DNA of 64,000 nucleotides from Corynebacterium wankanglinii (lineage in GTDB: Bacteria; Actinomycetota; Actinomycetes; Mycobacteriales; Mycobacteriaceae): contig CP061031.1 in NCBI GenBank assembly GCA_014490595.1, forward strand, positions 558,001-622,000, given 5' to 3'. This document shows, in pieces, positions 46,611 through 56,164 of the stretch. The position numbers and the translations under genes were made by a program. Every line of letters begins with the position of its first letter. Positions within the stretch are counted from its first letter, which is position 1. Under the pieces are notes generated by a model. The model was not told the DNA's origin. It did not search any database and saw only the letters and a program-made list of their open reading frames with translations.

Positions 46611-48398
46611 CAAACCCCGAGAACGCCACCCCGAGTACGGCCGGAGTTGTCAGTGGGTGAATGCGCCACCTCGACTTGGAGGTTGTTGTGGCTGGCCGTT
46701 GGACTCCGAAAGATGTGAAGGCTGCTTCTGTGGCGCGGCTTGTTGCAGGCGATGATGTCGGCGAGATTGCTCGTGATGCCGGTGTGGCAGAGGGCACGGT
46801 TTATGAATGGGTCAAGCAAGCAGGTGCGCTCCCACCGATGAAGGCGTTGGCACGTGCACGCGACCAGCTCATCGACGACGCGGTGGCGTTGGTGGCTTCA
46901 GGTATGTCGGTACCGGATGCGGCTGCAACGTTAGGTCTTTCTGCGGCTGCGTTGTACTCGCGGTTGGCGAAAGTCGGTGTGCTCACCGAACTGCAGCAAA
47001 AGTCCCGTATCACCCCGCAGCAGAAAGCTGACGCGGTCGAGCGAGTACTAGCGGGTGAACCGGTTGAAAAGGTCGCGGCGGCGTTCGACAGGTCTGTGAA
47101 TTCGGTGTATCGCTGGGTGCAACAAGCACGCCAGGAGAAGGCGGGCGGAAACCGTGATGCGGTGCAGCCCGCCAACACGCCGGAGGCTTGTGCGGTAACA
47201 ACCCCTGCACACAGCAAAGTTGATTCCGTGCCAGCACCAATGAAAACACAGGCAGGCCACGCGCCTGCCGACCACGCCGAGGACCGTGTGAAAGTCGGCC
47301 GCGGGGTCCAACTGTCGTTTGAAGACCGCCTGACGATCCAACATGGGTGCAGCCAGGGAATGTCAGCCAGACAGATCGCAACGCTTCTGGGGCGCCACCA
47401 TAGCGTGATCAGCCGGGAAATTGCCCGCAACGGATGGGAAATCATCGACGATGACGGCGAAAAGAAGGTCTTCTACAACGCCCGGCGTGCCCACACGGGT
47501 GCTAAGGCGCGTGCGTGCCGGCCGAAGGTGCGCAAGCTTGACGACAACCCGGTGCTTCGTGCTGTGGTGGTGGCGTGTCTTGCCCGCCGGTGGTCGCCCG
47601 GGCGCATCAGTGTGTGGCTTCAGTACGCTTTCGCCGATGATGAAAGCATGCGTATTTCCCACGAAGCGATCTACAGTGCCTTGTACATCCAGAGCAAAGG
47701 CAGCTTGCGCGCCGAGCTTGAAGCGGTGATGAAGACCCAAGATGTGCTCATCCGCGGCGGCAAGCGGCGAAAAACCCGGCCCCGTAATGCCGGTGTGTTC
47801 ACCGGTAAGCCGTGGATCAAAGGCGCTGAAATCACCAAGCGCAGCCCGGAGGTTGACGACCGGGCAATCCCTGGGCACTGGGAAGGTGATCTTGTCATCG
47901 GCAAGGGCGGCAAAAGCGCGCTGATTACCCTGGTGGAGCGCACCAGCCGCTACACCCTGCTTGGTCATCTGCCCACCGAACACACATCGATGACGGTGAT
48001 TGCAGCGATCCAGCAGATGGTCAAAGACCTCAATGCCGAACAGCTCAAGACCATCACCTGGGATCAAGGCGTGGAAATGGCTCAAACCGCACGTGTGCGC
48101 ATCAAAGACGGCTGCGAGGTGTACTTTTGCGATCCACACTCACCGTGGCAGCGGCCGACCAACGAGAACACCAACGGTGAGATCCGCCGCCGCTTCTACA
48201 AGAAAGGCACCGACTTCGCCGAAGTCACCCCCGAGCACGTCGCCTGGGTGCAAGACGAACTCAACGACACACCCCGACAAGTCCTCGGCGGAGCAACCCC
48301 ACGTGAGATACTCCAGCAAATATTCAAACGTGGCGCATTAACCGCTTGATCCCGCCGCCCGAAAACGGCCGTACTCGGGGTCGCTTACTCGGGGTTTG
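46611..48398 (+). mobile_element. Complete IS30-family insertion sequence
   Basis: 1788 bases bounded by imperfect inverted repeats of about 33 bases. The left end begins CAAACCCCGAG and ends with CCCCGAGTACGGCCG (46611-46643). The right end is the inverted copy (48366-48398) with about 4 mismatches. One transposase gene fills the element. No clear target duplication abuts the ends. CGGACGG occurs on both sides but 2 and 5 bases away. No passenger genes. Confidence 0.88.
46661..48349 (+). CDS. IS30-family transposase
   Basis: 562 residues. The N-terminus carries three helix-turn-helix-like units (SVARLVAGDDVGEIARDAGV, GMSVPDAAATLGLSAAALYS, RVLAGEPVEKVAAAFDRSVN) and a linker. Next is the IS30-type DNA-binding region (SFEDRLTIQHGCSQGMSARQ) and the DDE catalytic core: GHWEGDLVIGKGGKS (first Asp), TITWDQGVEMA (second Asp) and RPTNENTNGEIRRRF (Glu). 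The frame is complete, so the element may be active. Confidence 0.92.
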   Translation: MRHLDLEVVVAGRWTPKDVKAASVARLVAGDDVGEIARDAGVAEGTVYEWVKQAGALPPMKALARARDQLIDDAVALVASGMSVPDAAATLGLSAAALYSRLAKVGVLTELQQKSRITPQQKADAVERVLAGEPVEKVAAAFDRSVNSVYRWVQQARQEKAGGNRDAVQPANTPEACAVTTPAHSKVDSVPAPMKTQAGHAPADHAEDRVKVGRGVQLSFEDRLTIQHGCSQGMSARQIATLLGRHHSVISREIARNGWEIIDDDGEKKVFYNARRAHTGAKARACRPKVRKLDDNPVLRAVVVACLARRWSPGRISVWLQYAFADDESMRISHEAIYSALYIQSKGSLRAELEAVMKTQDVLIRGGKRRKTRPRNAGVFTGKPWIKGAEITKRSPEVDDRAIPGHWEGDLVIGKGGKSALITLVERTSRYTLLGHLPTEHTSMTVIAAIQQMVKDLNAEQLKTITWDQGVEMAQTARVRIKDGCEVYFCDPHSPWQRPTNENTNGEIRRRFYKKGTDFAEVTPEHVAWVQDELNDTPRQVLGGATPREILQQIFKRGALTA

Positions 48399-48419
48399 CG
48401 TAACGGACGGCGCGCTGCG

Positions 48420-48766
48420 CTATCTCGGCAGGCCAGGCAGACCAGGCAGACCCGGCAGATCCGGCAACCCAGCTCGGATGCCAAGGTGCGGGCTGGCGAA
48501 GTACAGGCCGGCCACGCCGAAGGTGACAAGGACGGCAAGAATGCCGGCGAGCAGCCCCGCGAAGCGCTTCGCGTTATCCACCTCAGCCTGCGTGAAGTCG
48601 GAGCTGCCCGGTCCGGTTGCGCGCGCACCTTCGGCGGTCTCCCGCGCGGGCGCGTCTGCCTGGGTACTCGCCGGTGCGGCGGTGGCAACCGGGAGAGACC
48701 ACCCGCCACGACAGCGACGGCAGCACCGGCGGCGACGGCGTGGCGGGAAATGGAGCGGGTGATCAT
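48420..48766 (-). CDS. Small secreted membrane-anchored protein with Gly-Leu-Pro repeats, one apparent frameshift
   Basis: About 115 residues. The signal peptide (MITRSISRHAVAAGAAVAVV) is in the first frame. The loss of one C near 48692 (expected GGLSPVATAAPAST) moves the rest. A disordered Ala/Thr-rich part follows, then a membrane helix (FAGLLAGILAVLVTFGVAGL) and a tail made of GLPDLPGLPGLPGLPR. AAGGGA lies 6 bases before ATG 48766. The stop is 22 bases from the IS30 right end, so the element landed just behind it. Function unknown. The repeated tail could mediate packing at the surface. Confidence 0.6.
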
Positions 48767-48822
48767 AAAAAGTCCCTTCATCGGCGCGAGCTCATATCCG
48801 TCTCAGGATAGCGGATTGGGGC

Positions 48823-49487
48823 TTATTGTCCGTCAATAAAGCGGGTGGCCTTTTCCGTCCGGGCGATGTCTTGCAGCCGCTCCGCCGAAACGAGCCCTGC
48901 CACCACAACGACGGACCCGCCGGCGGCGATGGGGGCCAGCACCGAGGTGGTGAACTCCTCGGTACTGTGCCAGTTCTGCACAAGGTAGCGCTCGGCACCG
49001 ATGCCGGGTTCGGTGAAGGTGTGCAGCTGCGGCGAGTCGCCGAAGTAGGCGTCGCCGTAAAACCGCACCGTGGGTCCGAAGTCCACGGTGCCAACAGGCA
49101 GGTCGCCGCCAGCTTCCACAACTCCGCGGCCGAAAGGGTCGTCGGAGACGACGACGCAATCCGGCACGTCGTCCCATCGCGCCGCGCCTTCGAGCGTGGT
49201 GAAGATGACGTCGGGGAGGAGGTACCGGAGGCGTCGATAAGCGGAGTGCGCGACGAGTTGTACGTGCCGATGGCGATGACCGCTGCCTGCCACGACACGG
49301 GGAGATCGATGGCGACGCTGCCGTCAGGGGCGAGGTCGAACTCATCGTCGAGCATGTTGGCGACCTTGCTCGCCCAGTTATCCAGCGTCTGCGCCGAAAA
49401 ATCCATGCGTACGCCGCGCGAGTCGTCGTAGACGGTCAGGCGCGGCGAAGAGGGATCGGTGTGCAACAGCGGTGCGAGCATGCTCAT
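48823..49487 (-). CDS. TIGR03089-family protein, one apparent frameshift
   Basis: About 220 residues. The N-terminal part (MSMLAPLLHTDPSSPRLTVY, FSAQTLDNWASKVANMLDDE) resembles the start of an acyl-CoA ligase/AMP-binding protein. This actinobacterial family is too short to be a complete ligase. The frame changes near 49230, and the second part continues (IFTTLEGAARWDDVPDCVVV, RYLVQNWHSTEEFTTSVLAP) to the stop at 48823. Orthologues sit beside lcpA in related genomes. Function unknown. It lacks the ATP-binding motifs A3/A8 of active adenylating enzymes. Confidence 0.75.
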
Positions 49488-49514
49488 GCTCGCCCATCGT
49501 AAGGGGCAAACGCT

Positions 49515-51125
49515 TTACGACGCCAGCATGATCGACGCGCCGGGGCCCAACGGGAGATCGAACTGGTACCAGATGAACAGCAGCGTCAACCAGAACAGCC
49601 AGAACGCCACGGAAAAGACAATCAGGCGCGACATGAGCGTGCCGATGCCGGCCTTCGGCTCGTAGCGCCGCAGCTGGGTGAGAATAACAATGATGTACGG
49701 GTTGAGCGGGGTGATGATCTGCGTTGCGGAATCGCCCACACGGTACGCCGCCTGAATAAACGCCGGGTCGAAGCCGAGCAGCGCGAACATCGGCACGAAC
49801 ACAGCGGCCATGAGCGTCCACAGTGCCGAACCGGAGATGATGAGCAAGTTCAGGCAGGACGCGAGGATAACGAATGCGAGGATGGCCCCGAAGCCGTCGA
49901 TACCCGCAGACTCCAGCGCCTGCGCACCCTTGACGGCGGTCCAGGTACCGATGCCGGACCAGTTAAACAACGCGATGAACTGGCCGAGGATGAACGCGAG
50001 CACGAGGAAGCCGGTCATTTCCTTGATGGCGGCCGCCATCATCTCCGTGACGTCGGGAACGCTCTTCACGGTGCCGGCGGCGATGCCGTACACCAAGCCC
50101 ATGACCACGAAGTAGAGCACGACGATGAACACGGTGGACTGCATCAGCGGGGAGTCCGGCAGGAAGTTGCCCTCTTCGTTACGCCACGGAGAGCCGGGCA
50201 ACAGCACCGCGATCGTACCTGCGACGGTGAGGGCCAGCGTCGCCCACAGGGTGGCGGTCAGGCCGCGTTTCTCGGCCGGGGTGAGCTCGGCTGTGATTTC
50301 GTTGCCGTGCGGGTCGAGATCCGGCGCGTCCTCGCCCGCGGCGACCTCGGTGGGCACGCCGAGTGTGTTCAGGCGGGGTTCGAGCACCTTGTCGATGATG
50401 AGGCCGGACAGGAAACCCAGAATCGACGCGGAGGCGATGTTGAACCAGTAGTTGGAGACGACCGTGACTTCGCCAGCGTCTAGGCCCGGCAGCGCCTCCA
50501 TGACGGAGTTGGTGATGCCGGCGAACAACGCGTCTAGGGAGCCGGGCAGGATGGAGGTGGCGTAACCCGCACCGACCGATGCGAAGCCGCCGAGCAAGCC
50601 GGCGACCGGGTGGCGGCCCGCGGCCTTGAACACCATGGCGGCCAGCGGCGGGATGACAATGAAGGCCGGATCCGCGATCAGGGAAGCGGACACGCCGATG
50701 ACACCTACGGCGTATGGCAGCACCGTCTTGTTCGCCGAACCGAACAAGCGGCGGATCAAGGCGGAGAGCATCCCGGAACGCTCGGCAATACCTACCGCCA
50801 AGATGATGGGCAAGACGTACACCAGCGGCGGGAAGCCGACGTAGTTCTTGCCCAGGTTCACCGTGAACCAGGCCAGGCCCTCTTTAGTGAAAAAGCCGTG
50901 GATGGGCCGCACCTCGTCAGAGCCGGGAACCTGCACCTGCGCCCCGGACCAGGCCATCGCGGTGGAAATGACTGCGGTGATGAGGAAGAGAATGAGGAAG
51001 AGGGTAAACGGCTCGGGGAGCTTATTGCCCACCTTTTCAATGCCGTTGAGGACGCGATCGGTCACGCCCGCCTTCTTCGGTGGATCGGTGTCTTGTGTCG
51101 GCTCGGGCCGCGTTGCTCGTGTCAT
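49515..51125 (-). CDS. AbgT-family transporter
   Basis: 536 residues with about eleven membrane segments. Family motifs are visible: GFPPLVYVLPIILAVGIAER, SASLIADPAFIVIPPLAAMV, and the C-terminal DSATQIITPLNPYIIVILTQ. Members import p-aminobenzoyl-glutamate or export sulfonamide-like antimetabolites, coupled to protons or sodium. Which one applies here is unknown, and no abgA/abgB hydrolase gene is next to it. ATG 51125 is chosen over upstream in-frame starts, because the preceding residues are not family-like and TAGAAC lies 8 bases before it. Confidence 0.88.
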   Translation of the reverse strand: MTRATRPEPTQDTDPPKKAGVTDRVLNGIEKVGNKLPEPFTLFLILFLITAVISTAMAWSGAQVQVPGSDEVRPIHGFFTKEGLAWFTVNLGKNYVGFPPLVYVLPIILAVGIAERSGMLSALIRRLFGSANKTVLPYAVGVIGVSASLIADPAFIVIPPLAAMVFKAAGRHPVAGLLGGFASVGAGYATSILPGSLDALFAGITNSVMEALPGLDAGEVTVVSNYWFNIASASILGFLSGLIIDKVLEPRLNTLGVPTEVAAGEDAPDLDPHGNEITAELTPAEKRGLTATLWATLALTVAGTIAVLLPGSPWRNEEGNFLPDSPLMQSTVFIVVLYFVVMGLVYGIAAGTVKSVPDVTEMMAAAIKEMTGFLVLAFILGQFIALFNWSGIGTWTAVKGAQALESAGIDGFGAILAFVILASCLNLLIISGSALWTLMAAVFVPMFALLGFDPAFIQAAYRVGDSATQIITPLNPYIIVILTQLRRYEPKAGIGTLMSRLIVFSVAFWLFWLTLLFIWYQFDLPLGPGASIMLAS

Positions 51126-51257
51126 GCACTCTGGTTCTACCAAAGAGGGTGCATAATTTTCCGGCAAATGAGTAAAATGCCTGGAATTTGATTCTCGGTA
51201 CATGGAATCGCGCGACCGGTGGATCCCGGTTGCGCCGCAAGACTCCCGCCCGGGGCG

Positions 51258-52838
51258 CTAGTTCACGCAGCGGGGGCTGTCGCCGTCAGCGGTGATCTCC
51301 GGAGCGATTCCCGTTGCGCCGAAGTCCTCGCCCGGAGTGCCCACGGGCGCGTCCTGCTCGGCTTCTTCTGCGGACATCGCGCCGGGGCCGGCATAGTCGT
51401 CGGAGACGACGGCCACCAGCGTTCCCGGCTCCAGCGAAGCGTTGGCCACAACCGGCACCCCGCCGAGCAAGCGAGCCAGCTCCTGGGCGGCGGGATCCTC
51501 AACGTCGGAGGTGACTACCTGGCTCTGGAAGTACAGTCCCTCCATCGCGTTGGCTACCTCGCCGACCGTGACACCTTCCTTGCCCAGCTCTTCGCCCACT
51601 CGGCTGGCCTGCCCCGGAACACCGCCGGCATTGAGCACGATCACCTGGTGGCTGCCGAAGACGGTAGCGTCCGCCGTAGCGGGGGCAGACGTTTCAGTTG
51701 TGCGGTCGGCGGGCTCGACAGCGTCCTCCATAAACCGGTGCACTTGGGCGACATCGACCGTGATGATGGACTCGCCGTAGTCGCCCACCCCGTTGACCGA
51801 GGTGACGGGGATAGTGGTGAACGTGACGTTGTCCCCGGCCAGTCCCGAAAGTTGCTGGGCAAACTGGACAACGTCCCACCCTTTATCCAGGGTCACGGAG
51901 CGCTCCGCGGCGTTGGCCAACTCACGCAGCCGCGCAGGGTTGGTCAGCGTCCCGGCAGAGAGCATGTTACGCACCAGGGATGCCATGAACACCTGCTGGC
52001 GCACAATGCGGTCGAGGTCGCCGCGCGGGAGGTCGTGCCGCTGGCGGACGAACGATAGCGCCTGCGTTCCGTTCAGCGTTTGCACACCAGCGGGGAAGTG
52101 GGCGCCGGACAACGGCTCGTCCACCGCGTCATTCAGGCAGACCGTGACGCCGCCGACGGCGTCTGTGAGCAGGACAAATCCGAGTAACCCCACCTGTGCG
52201 AAGTGGTCGACCTCAACACCGGTGAGGTTCGCCACCGCGTCGATCAACCCTTCCTGACCTGCGCGGGCCACTTGCTGCTCTAAGTTCTGCCCTTCGGACA
52301 TGCCCTGCTCTTCCACCAGCTCTTCGCGCTTCGCGGCTGCGTACGCGCCGTAGATGCCGTTGATCTTCAAGTTGCCGTAGGTCTCGTCGTGGACGTACGT
52401 GTCACGCGGGATGGACACCGCCGTCGCCTTCGATCCGTCCTCGGGAATGCGGATGACCATGATCGTGTCGGTATTCACTTCACCGTCGGCCACGCCGGCG
52501 TTCAAGCGGGCAAGCTCCTCCTCGCTCAGCGGGTTACCCTGGGCGTCCGTGCGCGAGTCAGAGCCCACGAGCAGGATGTCTACCGCACCGTCGAGCGATG
52601 CCGCCTCTTTGTTGCTCTTCCCTTTGGTCTTGCTCTGGCTGCTCACGTCCAGTTCGGAAGCGGAGAGCTGCCCGCCGAGGCGTCCGACGGCGAAGTATCC
52701 CACGCCGGAAAGCAAAATCGCGGTGGCGGACAGGACTGCCAGCACCCCTTTGACTACCGGATGGCCGGACTGCGACACGTCGCGCGTTCGCGACGGTGCC
52801 GCCTGAATGTCGCGGGCGCGCCGGTTGGGGTCAGTCAC
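51258..52838 (-). CDS. lcpA: LytR-CpsA-Psr cell-wall polymer ligase
   Basis: 526 residues. Attaches arabinogalactan to peptidoglycan outside the membrane. An N-terminal cytoplasmic part is followed by one membrane helix (VVKGVLAVLSATAILLSGVG), the LCP domain (DILLVGSDSRTD, IPRDTYVHD, LNGTQALSFVRQRHDLPRGD with pyrophosphate-binding Arg/Asp) and a C-terminal LytR_C domain (FGSHQVIVLNAGGVPGQASR). GTG 52838 lies 7 bases behind a perfect TATACT, so it is very likely leaderless. Divergent from wbbL with about 97 bases between them. Confidence 0.92.
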   Translation of the reverse strand: MTDPNRRARDIQAAPSRTRDVSQSGHPVVKGVLAVLSATAILLSGVGYFAVGRLGGQLSASELDVSSQSKTKGKSNKEAASLDGAVDILLVGSDSRTDAQGNPLSEEELARLNAGVADGEVNTDTIMVIRIPEDGSKATAVSIPRDTYVHDETYGNLKINGIYGAYAAAKREELVEEQGMSEGQNLEQQVARAGQEGLIDAVANLTGVEVDHFAQVGLLGFVLLTDAVGGVTVCLNDAVDEPLSGAHFPAGVQTLNGTQALSFVRQRHDLPRGDLDRIVRQQVFMASLVRNMLSAGTLTNPARLRELANAAERSVTLDKGWDVVQFAQQLSGLAGDNVTFTTIPVTSVNGVGDYGESIITVDVAQVHRFMEDAVEPADRTTETSAPATADATVFGSHQVIVLNAGGVPGQASRVGEELGKEGVTVGEVANAMEGLYFQSQVVTSDVEDPAAQELARLLGGVPVVANASLEPGTLVAVVSDDYAGPGAMSAEEAEQDAPVGTPGEDFGATGIAPEITADGDSPRCVN

Positions 52839-52935
52839 GCGGGGAAGTATACGACATCCCGGCGCAAATTCCGCCCGCGGCGAGCTGTGCCGTACACCAA
52901 TTTCGGGTTCGCCGGTGGGTATGATTCCTGCCATT

Positions 52936-53886
52936 GTGAACGCAGATTCTCCCTACTCGACGGCAGCCCGCGCGCCGCTCGCTGTTATTACGGTGACGTA
53001 CTCGCCCGGCGAGCATTTGTCGCACCTTATTCACTCGCTCGATGCGGCGTCGTCTGAGCGGGTCCATCTGATCTGCGCGGACAACGGCTCGACGGACGGG
53101 GTGCCTGAGCGCGCTGCTGCGGAACACGACAATGTCGAGTTCTTTTCTACCGGGGGCAACATCGGCTACGGCGCCGCCATCAACGCGGCTGTGGCGGCGC
53201 TGTCGGAGCGCCGGGAAGCGAACGCGGTGCGCGGAGACTACTTCCTCATTGTCAACCCGGACGTCGAGTTCGGGCCCGGCAGCATCGATGAGCTGATCAG
53301 CTGCATCGATGCAGCGCCGCAGGCTGGCGCGGCGGGACCGCGCATCGAGGAGGCGGACGGCTCCGCCTACCCCAGCGCCCGCGAGGTTCCCGGCCTGACC
53401 ACGGGTATCGGGCACGCGTTGCTATACGACGTCTGGCCCGCCAACCCGTTTTCCCGCGCCTACCGGGCGAACGCCAACATGCATGTGCAGCGCACCGCCG
53501 GATGGCTGTCTGGAGCGTGCCTGCTGGTGCGGTGGGATGCCTTTGACGCCATCGGCGGATTCGACGAGCGCTACTTCATGTACCTCGAGGACATCGATTT
53601 CGGTGACCGCCTGTCCCGTGCCGGGTGGACGAACCTCTACTGCCCGTCATCGGTGATCCTGCACGACCAGGGGCACGTGGCCGGCAAGTACCGGAAGTTG
53701 ACGGTGCCAGCGCACCACGGATCTGCCTACCGGTTCCAACGCGACCGGCACCCGCACGCGTGGCAGGCGCCGCTGCGCTGGGCCCTATGGCTGGGGTTGA
53801 AAGTGCGGGGGGCGTTCCAACTTGGACTGCGTAAACCGGCCAAAACGGGCGACGTGAAGAGAGCACGAGAAAAAGGACAGGGTTGA
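52936..53886 (+). CDS. wbbL: dTDP-Rha: decaprenyl-PP-GlcNAc rhamnosyltransferase
   Basis: About 316 residues, GT2 family. Adds rhamnose to form the arabinogalactan linkage unit. AVITVTYSPGEHLSHLIHSL, DNGSTDGVP, GNIGYGAAINAAV and the metal motif VNPDVEF are present, followed by GWLSGACLLVRWDAFDAIGG. GTG 52936 gives a start like that of known orthologues. ATG 52921 is possible, but it overlaps the -10 hexamer TATGAT. The last base of its stop is the first base of the next gene's ATG (TGATGG). Confidence 0.88.
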   Translation: MNADSPYSTAARAPLAVITVTYSPGEHLSHLIHSLDAASSERVHLICADNGSTDGVPERAAAEHDNVEFFSTGGNIGYGAAINAAVAALSERREANAVRGDYFLIVNPDVEFGPGSIDELISCIDAAPQAGAAGPRIEEADGSAYPSAREVPGLTTGIGHALLYDVWPANPFSRAYRANANMHVQRTAGWLSGACLLVRWDAFDAIGGFDERYFMYLEDIDFGDRLSRAGWTNLYCPSSVILHDQGHVAGKYRKLTVPAHHGSAYRFQRDRHPHAWQAPLRWALWLGLKVRGAFQLGLRKPAKTGDVKRAREKGQG

Positions 53887-55000
53887 TGGAAAATTCGCAG
53901 CATATTGCTGGCGCGCAGGCGCCCGACAGTGCGGTCACCGAGATGGATGCGGTGATCCTGGTGGGTGGGCGAGGCACGCGCTTGCGCCCGCTGACGGTGT
54001 CCACCCCGAAGCCGATGTTGCCTACGGCCGGGTACCCGTTCTTGGCGCACCTTCTGGCGCGCATCCGCGAAGCCGGGATGCGCCATGTAGTTTTGGGCAC
54101 TTCGTACAAGGCCGAGGTGTTCGAGGAGTACTTCGGTGACGGCTCCGATTTCGGCCTCGAAATCGAGTACGTGGTGGAGGAAGAGGCGCTGGGCACCCGG
54201 CGGCATCCGCAACGTCTTTGCAAAGCTGCGCTACGACAACGCCATGGTGTTCAACGGCGATGTGCTCTCGGGGGGGACCTGTCCGCCATTGCGGACACGC
54301 ACGTGGAGAAGGACGCCGATGTGACCCTGCACTTGGTGCGGGTGCCGGATCCTCGCGCATTTGGCTCGGTGCCGACGGATGCGGACGGTAATGTGCTGGC
54401 GTTTTTGGAGAAGACGGAAGACCCGCCGACCGATCAGATCAACGCTGGCTGCTACGTGTTTAAGCGCTCCGTGATCGAACAGATTCCGGCGGGGCGCGTG
54501 GTCTCGGTGGAGCGCGAGACGTTCCCGGGACTTCTGGAGTCCGGCGCCAAGGTGGTCGGCCACGTTGATTCCTCGTACTGGCGCGATATGGGGCGGCCGG
54601 ACGATTTCGTCCAGGGGTCTTCGGACGTGGTTCGCGGCATCGCGTACTCGCCTCTGCTGCAAGGGCGCACGGGTGAATCACTGGTGGACGAGTCTGCCGG
54701 CGTGGCCCACGGCGTCATTCTGATGGGCGGCACGGCAGTAGGCCGCGGTTGTGAGATCGGTGCGGGTTCGCGCGTGGACGACTCGGTGATCTTCGACGGG
54801 GTGACCATCGAGCCGGGGGCGATGGTGCGAAACTCCATCATCGCTGCCGGGGCGACGATCGGTGCGAACGCGCGGATCACCGACTGCGTCATTGGGGGGG
54901 CGCCCGCATCGGCGCGCGCTGTGAATTGCAGGCGGGTATGCGTGTCTGGCCGGGTGTGGAGATTCCGGATTCGGGAGTGCGTTTCTCACCGGACGCGTAA
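53886..55000 (+). CDS. manC: Mannose-1-phosphate guanylyltransferase, apparent frameshifts
   Basis: About 370 residues. Makes GDP-mannose from mannose-1-phosphate and GTP. Nucleotidyltransferase start AVILVGGRGTRLRPLTVSTP with the PKP loop, metal motif NGDVLSG and a left-handed beta-helix tail (ARITDCVIGGGARIGARCEL). The frame changes near 54197 and returns near 54272 (in a run of seven Gs). It changes again near 54898 (another run of seven Gs). The true stop is at 55000 (RFSPDA). It sits next to wbbL as in mycobacteria. All breaks are at homopolymers, so the gene is probably intact. Confidence 0.88.
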
Positions 55001-55278
55001 GCGACACGCCAAACTCGCAAAATAGTTGCTCTCGCGAGCTCCGCTACCACATGTAGTACCCCCATATGGTGCCCCCATAATCGCGCGGTTGTGACGGGTG
55101 TGACTTGTGGGACGCGCGACGTGGGAATTGGGGGCCACGGGACGCAAAGCGGGAAATTCTGGTTGCGGCTATTTAGTGTCGGGGTGTGTAATCACAACAG
55201 TGTCATCCACAGAACCCGTCCTGGGTGCTGTGGGCACCACTCTTTTACGACCGACTAGCAACTAAGGAAGGTAATGGC
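55001..55278 (+). other. Regulatory region upstream of whcD
   Basis: 278 bases without a gene. Below average in GC around 55160-55200 (TTTAGTGTCGGGGTGTGTAA), where the promoter probably lies. A small hairpin (GTGC-TGTGG-GCAC, about 55225-55237) is followed by ACTCTTTT and could act as an attenuator. The ribosome site AAGGAAGG belongs to whcD. A long leader like this suits a regulated gene. Confidence 0.4.
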
Positions 55279-55575
55279 GTGGAAAACCAGGCAGACGCCA
55301 TCCTCCGCGGCGCAGCTGCAGGAGGAATGACCCTCGACGAGTTGTTCGGCGCCGTCGAGCAGGAGTGGCAGGACCAGGCGCTGTGCGCCCAAACCGATCC
55401 GGAGGCGTTCTTCCCCGAGAAGGGCGGCTCCACCCGTGAGGCGAAGCGGATCTGCAGGGCCTGTGCCGTACGCGACGAATGCCTGGAGTATGCACTGGAG
55501 CATGACGAGCGCTTCGGTATCTGGGGCGGACTCTCTGACCGAGAGCGTCGCCGACTAAAAAAGCAGATCGGCTAA
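55279..55575 (+). CDS. whcD: WhiB2-type iron-sulfur transcription factor
   Basis: 98 residues. Four cysteines at 36, 59, 62 and 68 (C-x22-C-x2-C-x5-C) hold a [4Fe-4S] cluster. GIWGGLSDRERRRLKKQ is the G(I/V)WGG turn and the basic DNA-contact tail. The family member beside wbbL/manC is WhiB2/WhmD (WhcD in C. glutamicum), which controls cell division genes. GTG 55279 is in the conserved frame and has AAGGAAGG about 9 bases upstream. The nearby ATG 55274 is out of frame. Confidence 0.92.
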   Translation: MENQADAILRGAAAGGMTLDELFGAVEQEWQDQALCAQTDPEAFFPEKGGSTREAKRICRACAVRDECLEYALEHDERFGIWGGLSDRERRRLKKQIG

Positions 55576-55595
55576 CCTGCCGGGATCTGGTCGGG

Positions 55596-56071
55596 CTACC
55601 AGGGAAAGTCCTGGTCGATCGTCCGCGGGTCAAGGTTGAGGTAGTTCGCCACGAGAGCGGTCAGAACCCATGTAACGAGTTCTGACCGCTCTTGCGCGTT
55701 GGCACTGCGGTGCTCAATGGGCATGCGGAAGACAACGAAGCGCGCCCGCGTTGGGTTTCCTCGCCTGTCCACCCCGGCCTGCAGCACGCGCCCGAGCGGC
55801 ACGGGGCCGTCGGCGATGATCTCGTCCGGGAACACGTCGTCATGTCGGGGCTGAGCCGCATCCGAGGGATCGTGTCCACCGCGAGATCCACGCCTGCCAG
55901 CTCCGCGAAGAACTGGTTGTGCAAAGGGGCGTAGGCCTCGATAACCAGTTGGTTGAAAGCGTCGTCGCGCGTGCGGTAGCGCGGCACGCCCACCGGCAGG
56001 ATGGGGCCGCGCACACCTCGGCCATGGCGGTTGCGGGCCGGTTGAACGTGCGATGGGCCGGTGGCAGTCAT
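55596..56071 (-). CDS. Actinobacterial 'metallopeptidase family' protein next to whcD, one apparent frameshift
   Basis: About 158 residues. RNRHGRGVRGPILPVGVPRY and DDAFNQLVIEAYAPLHNQFF match the start of the Rv3259 family. After a frame break near 55843 the second half (ADGPVPLGRVLQAGVDRRGN, RARFVVFRMPIEHRSANAQE, VANYLNLDPRTIDQDFPW) completes it. The family is annotated as a zincin-like metallopeptidase, but no HExxH motif is visible here, so activity is doubtful. The gene order whcD - this - DUF3499 - pmmA is the same as in mycobacteria. Confidence 0.82.
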
Positions 56072-56164
56072 AGCGGTCAAGCCTATTGCTCTCGCGCCCC
56101 GAGGCGGTGTGGGCGCGCCGCGTTGCACTGCCCAAATCTCAATGAGGGGTTTAGACTTGGCACC

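Noticed and set aside
46601-48410. CGGACGG on both sides of the IS as a target-site duplication
   Set aside because: The copies are 2 and 5 bases away from the inverted-repeat ends and not symmetrical, so probably coincidence.
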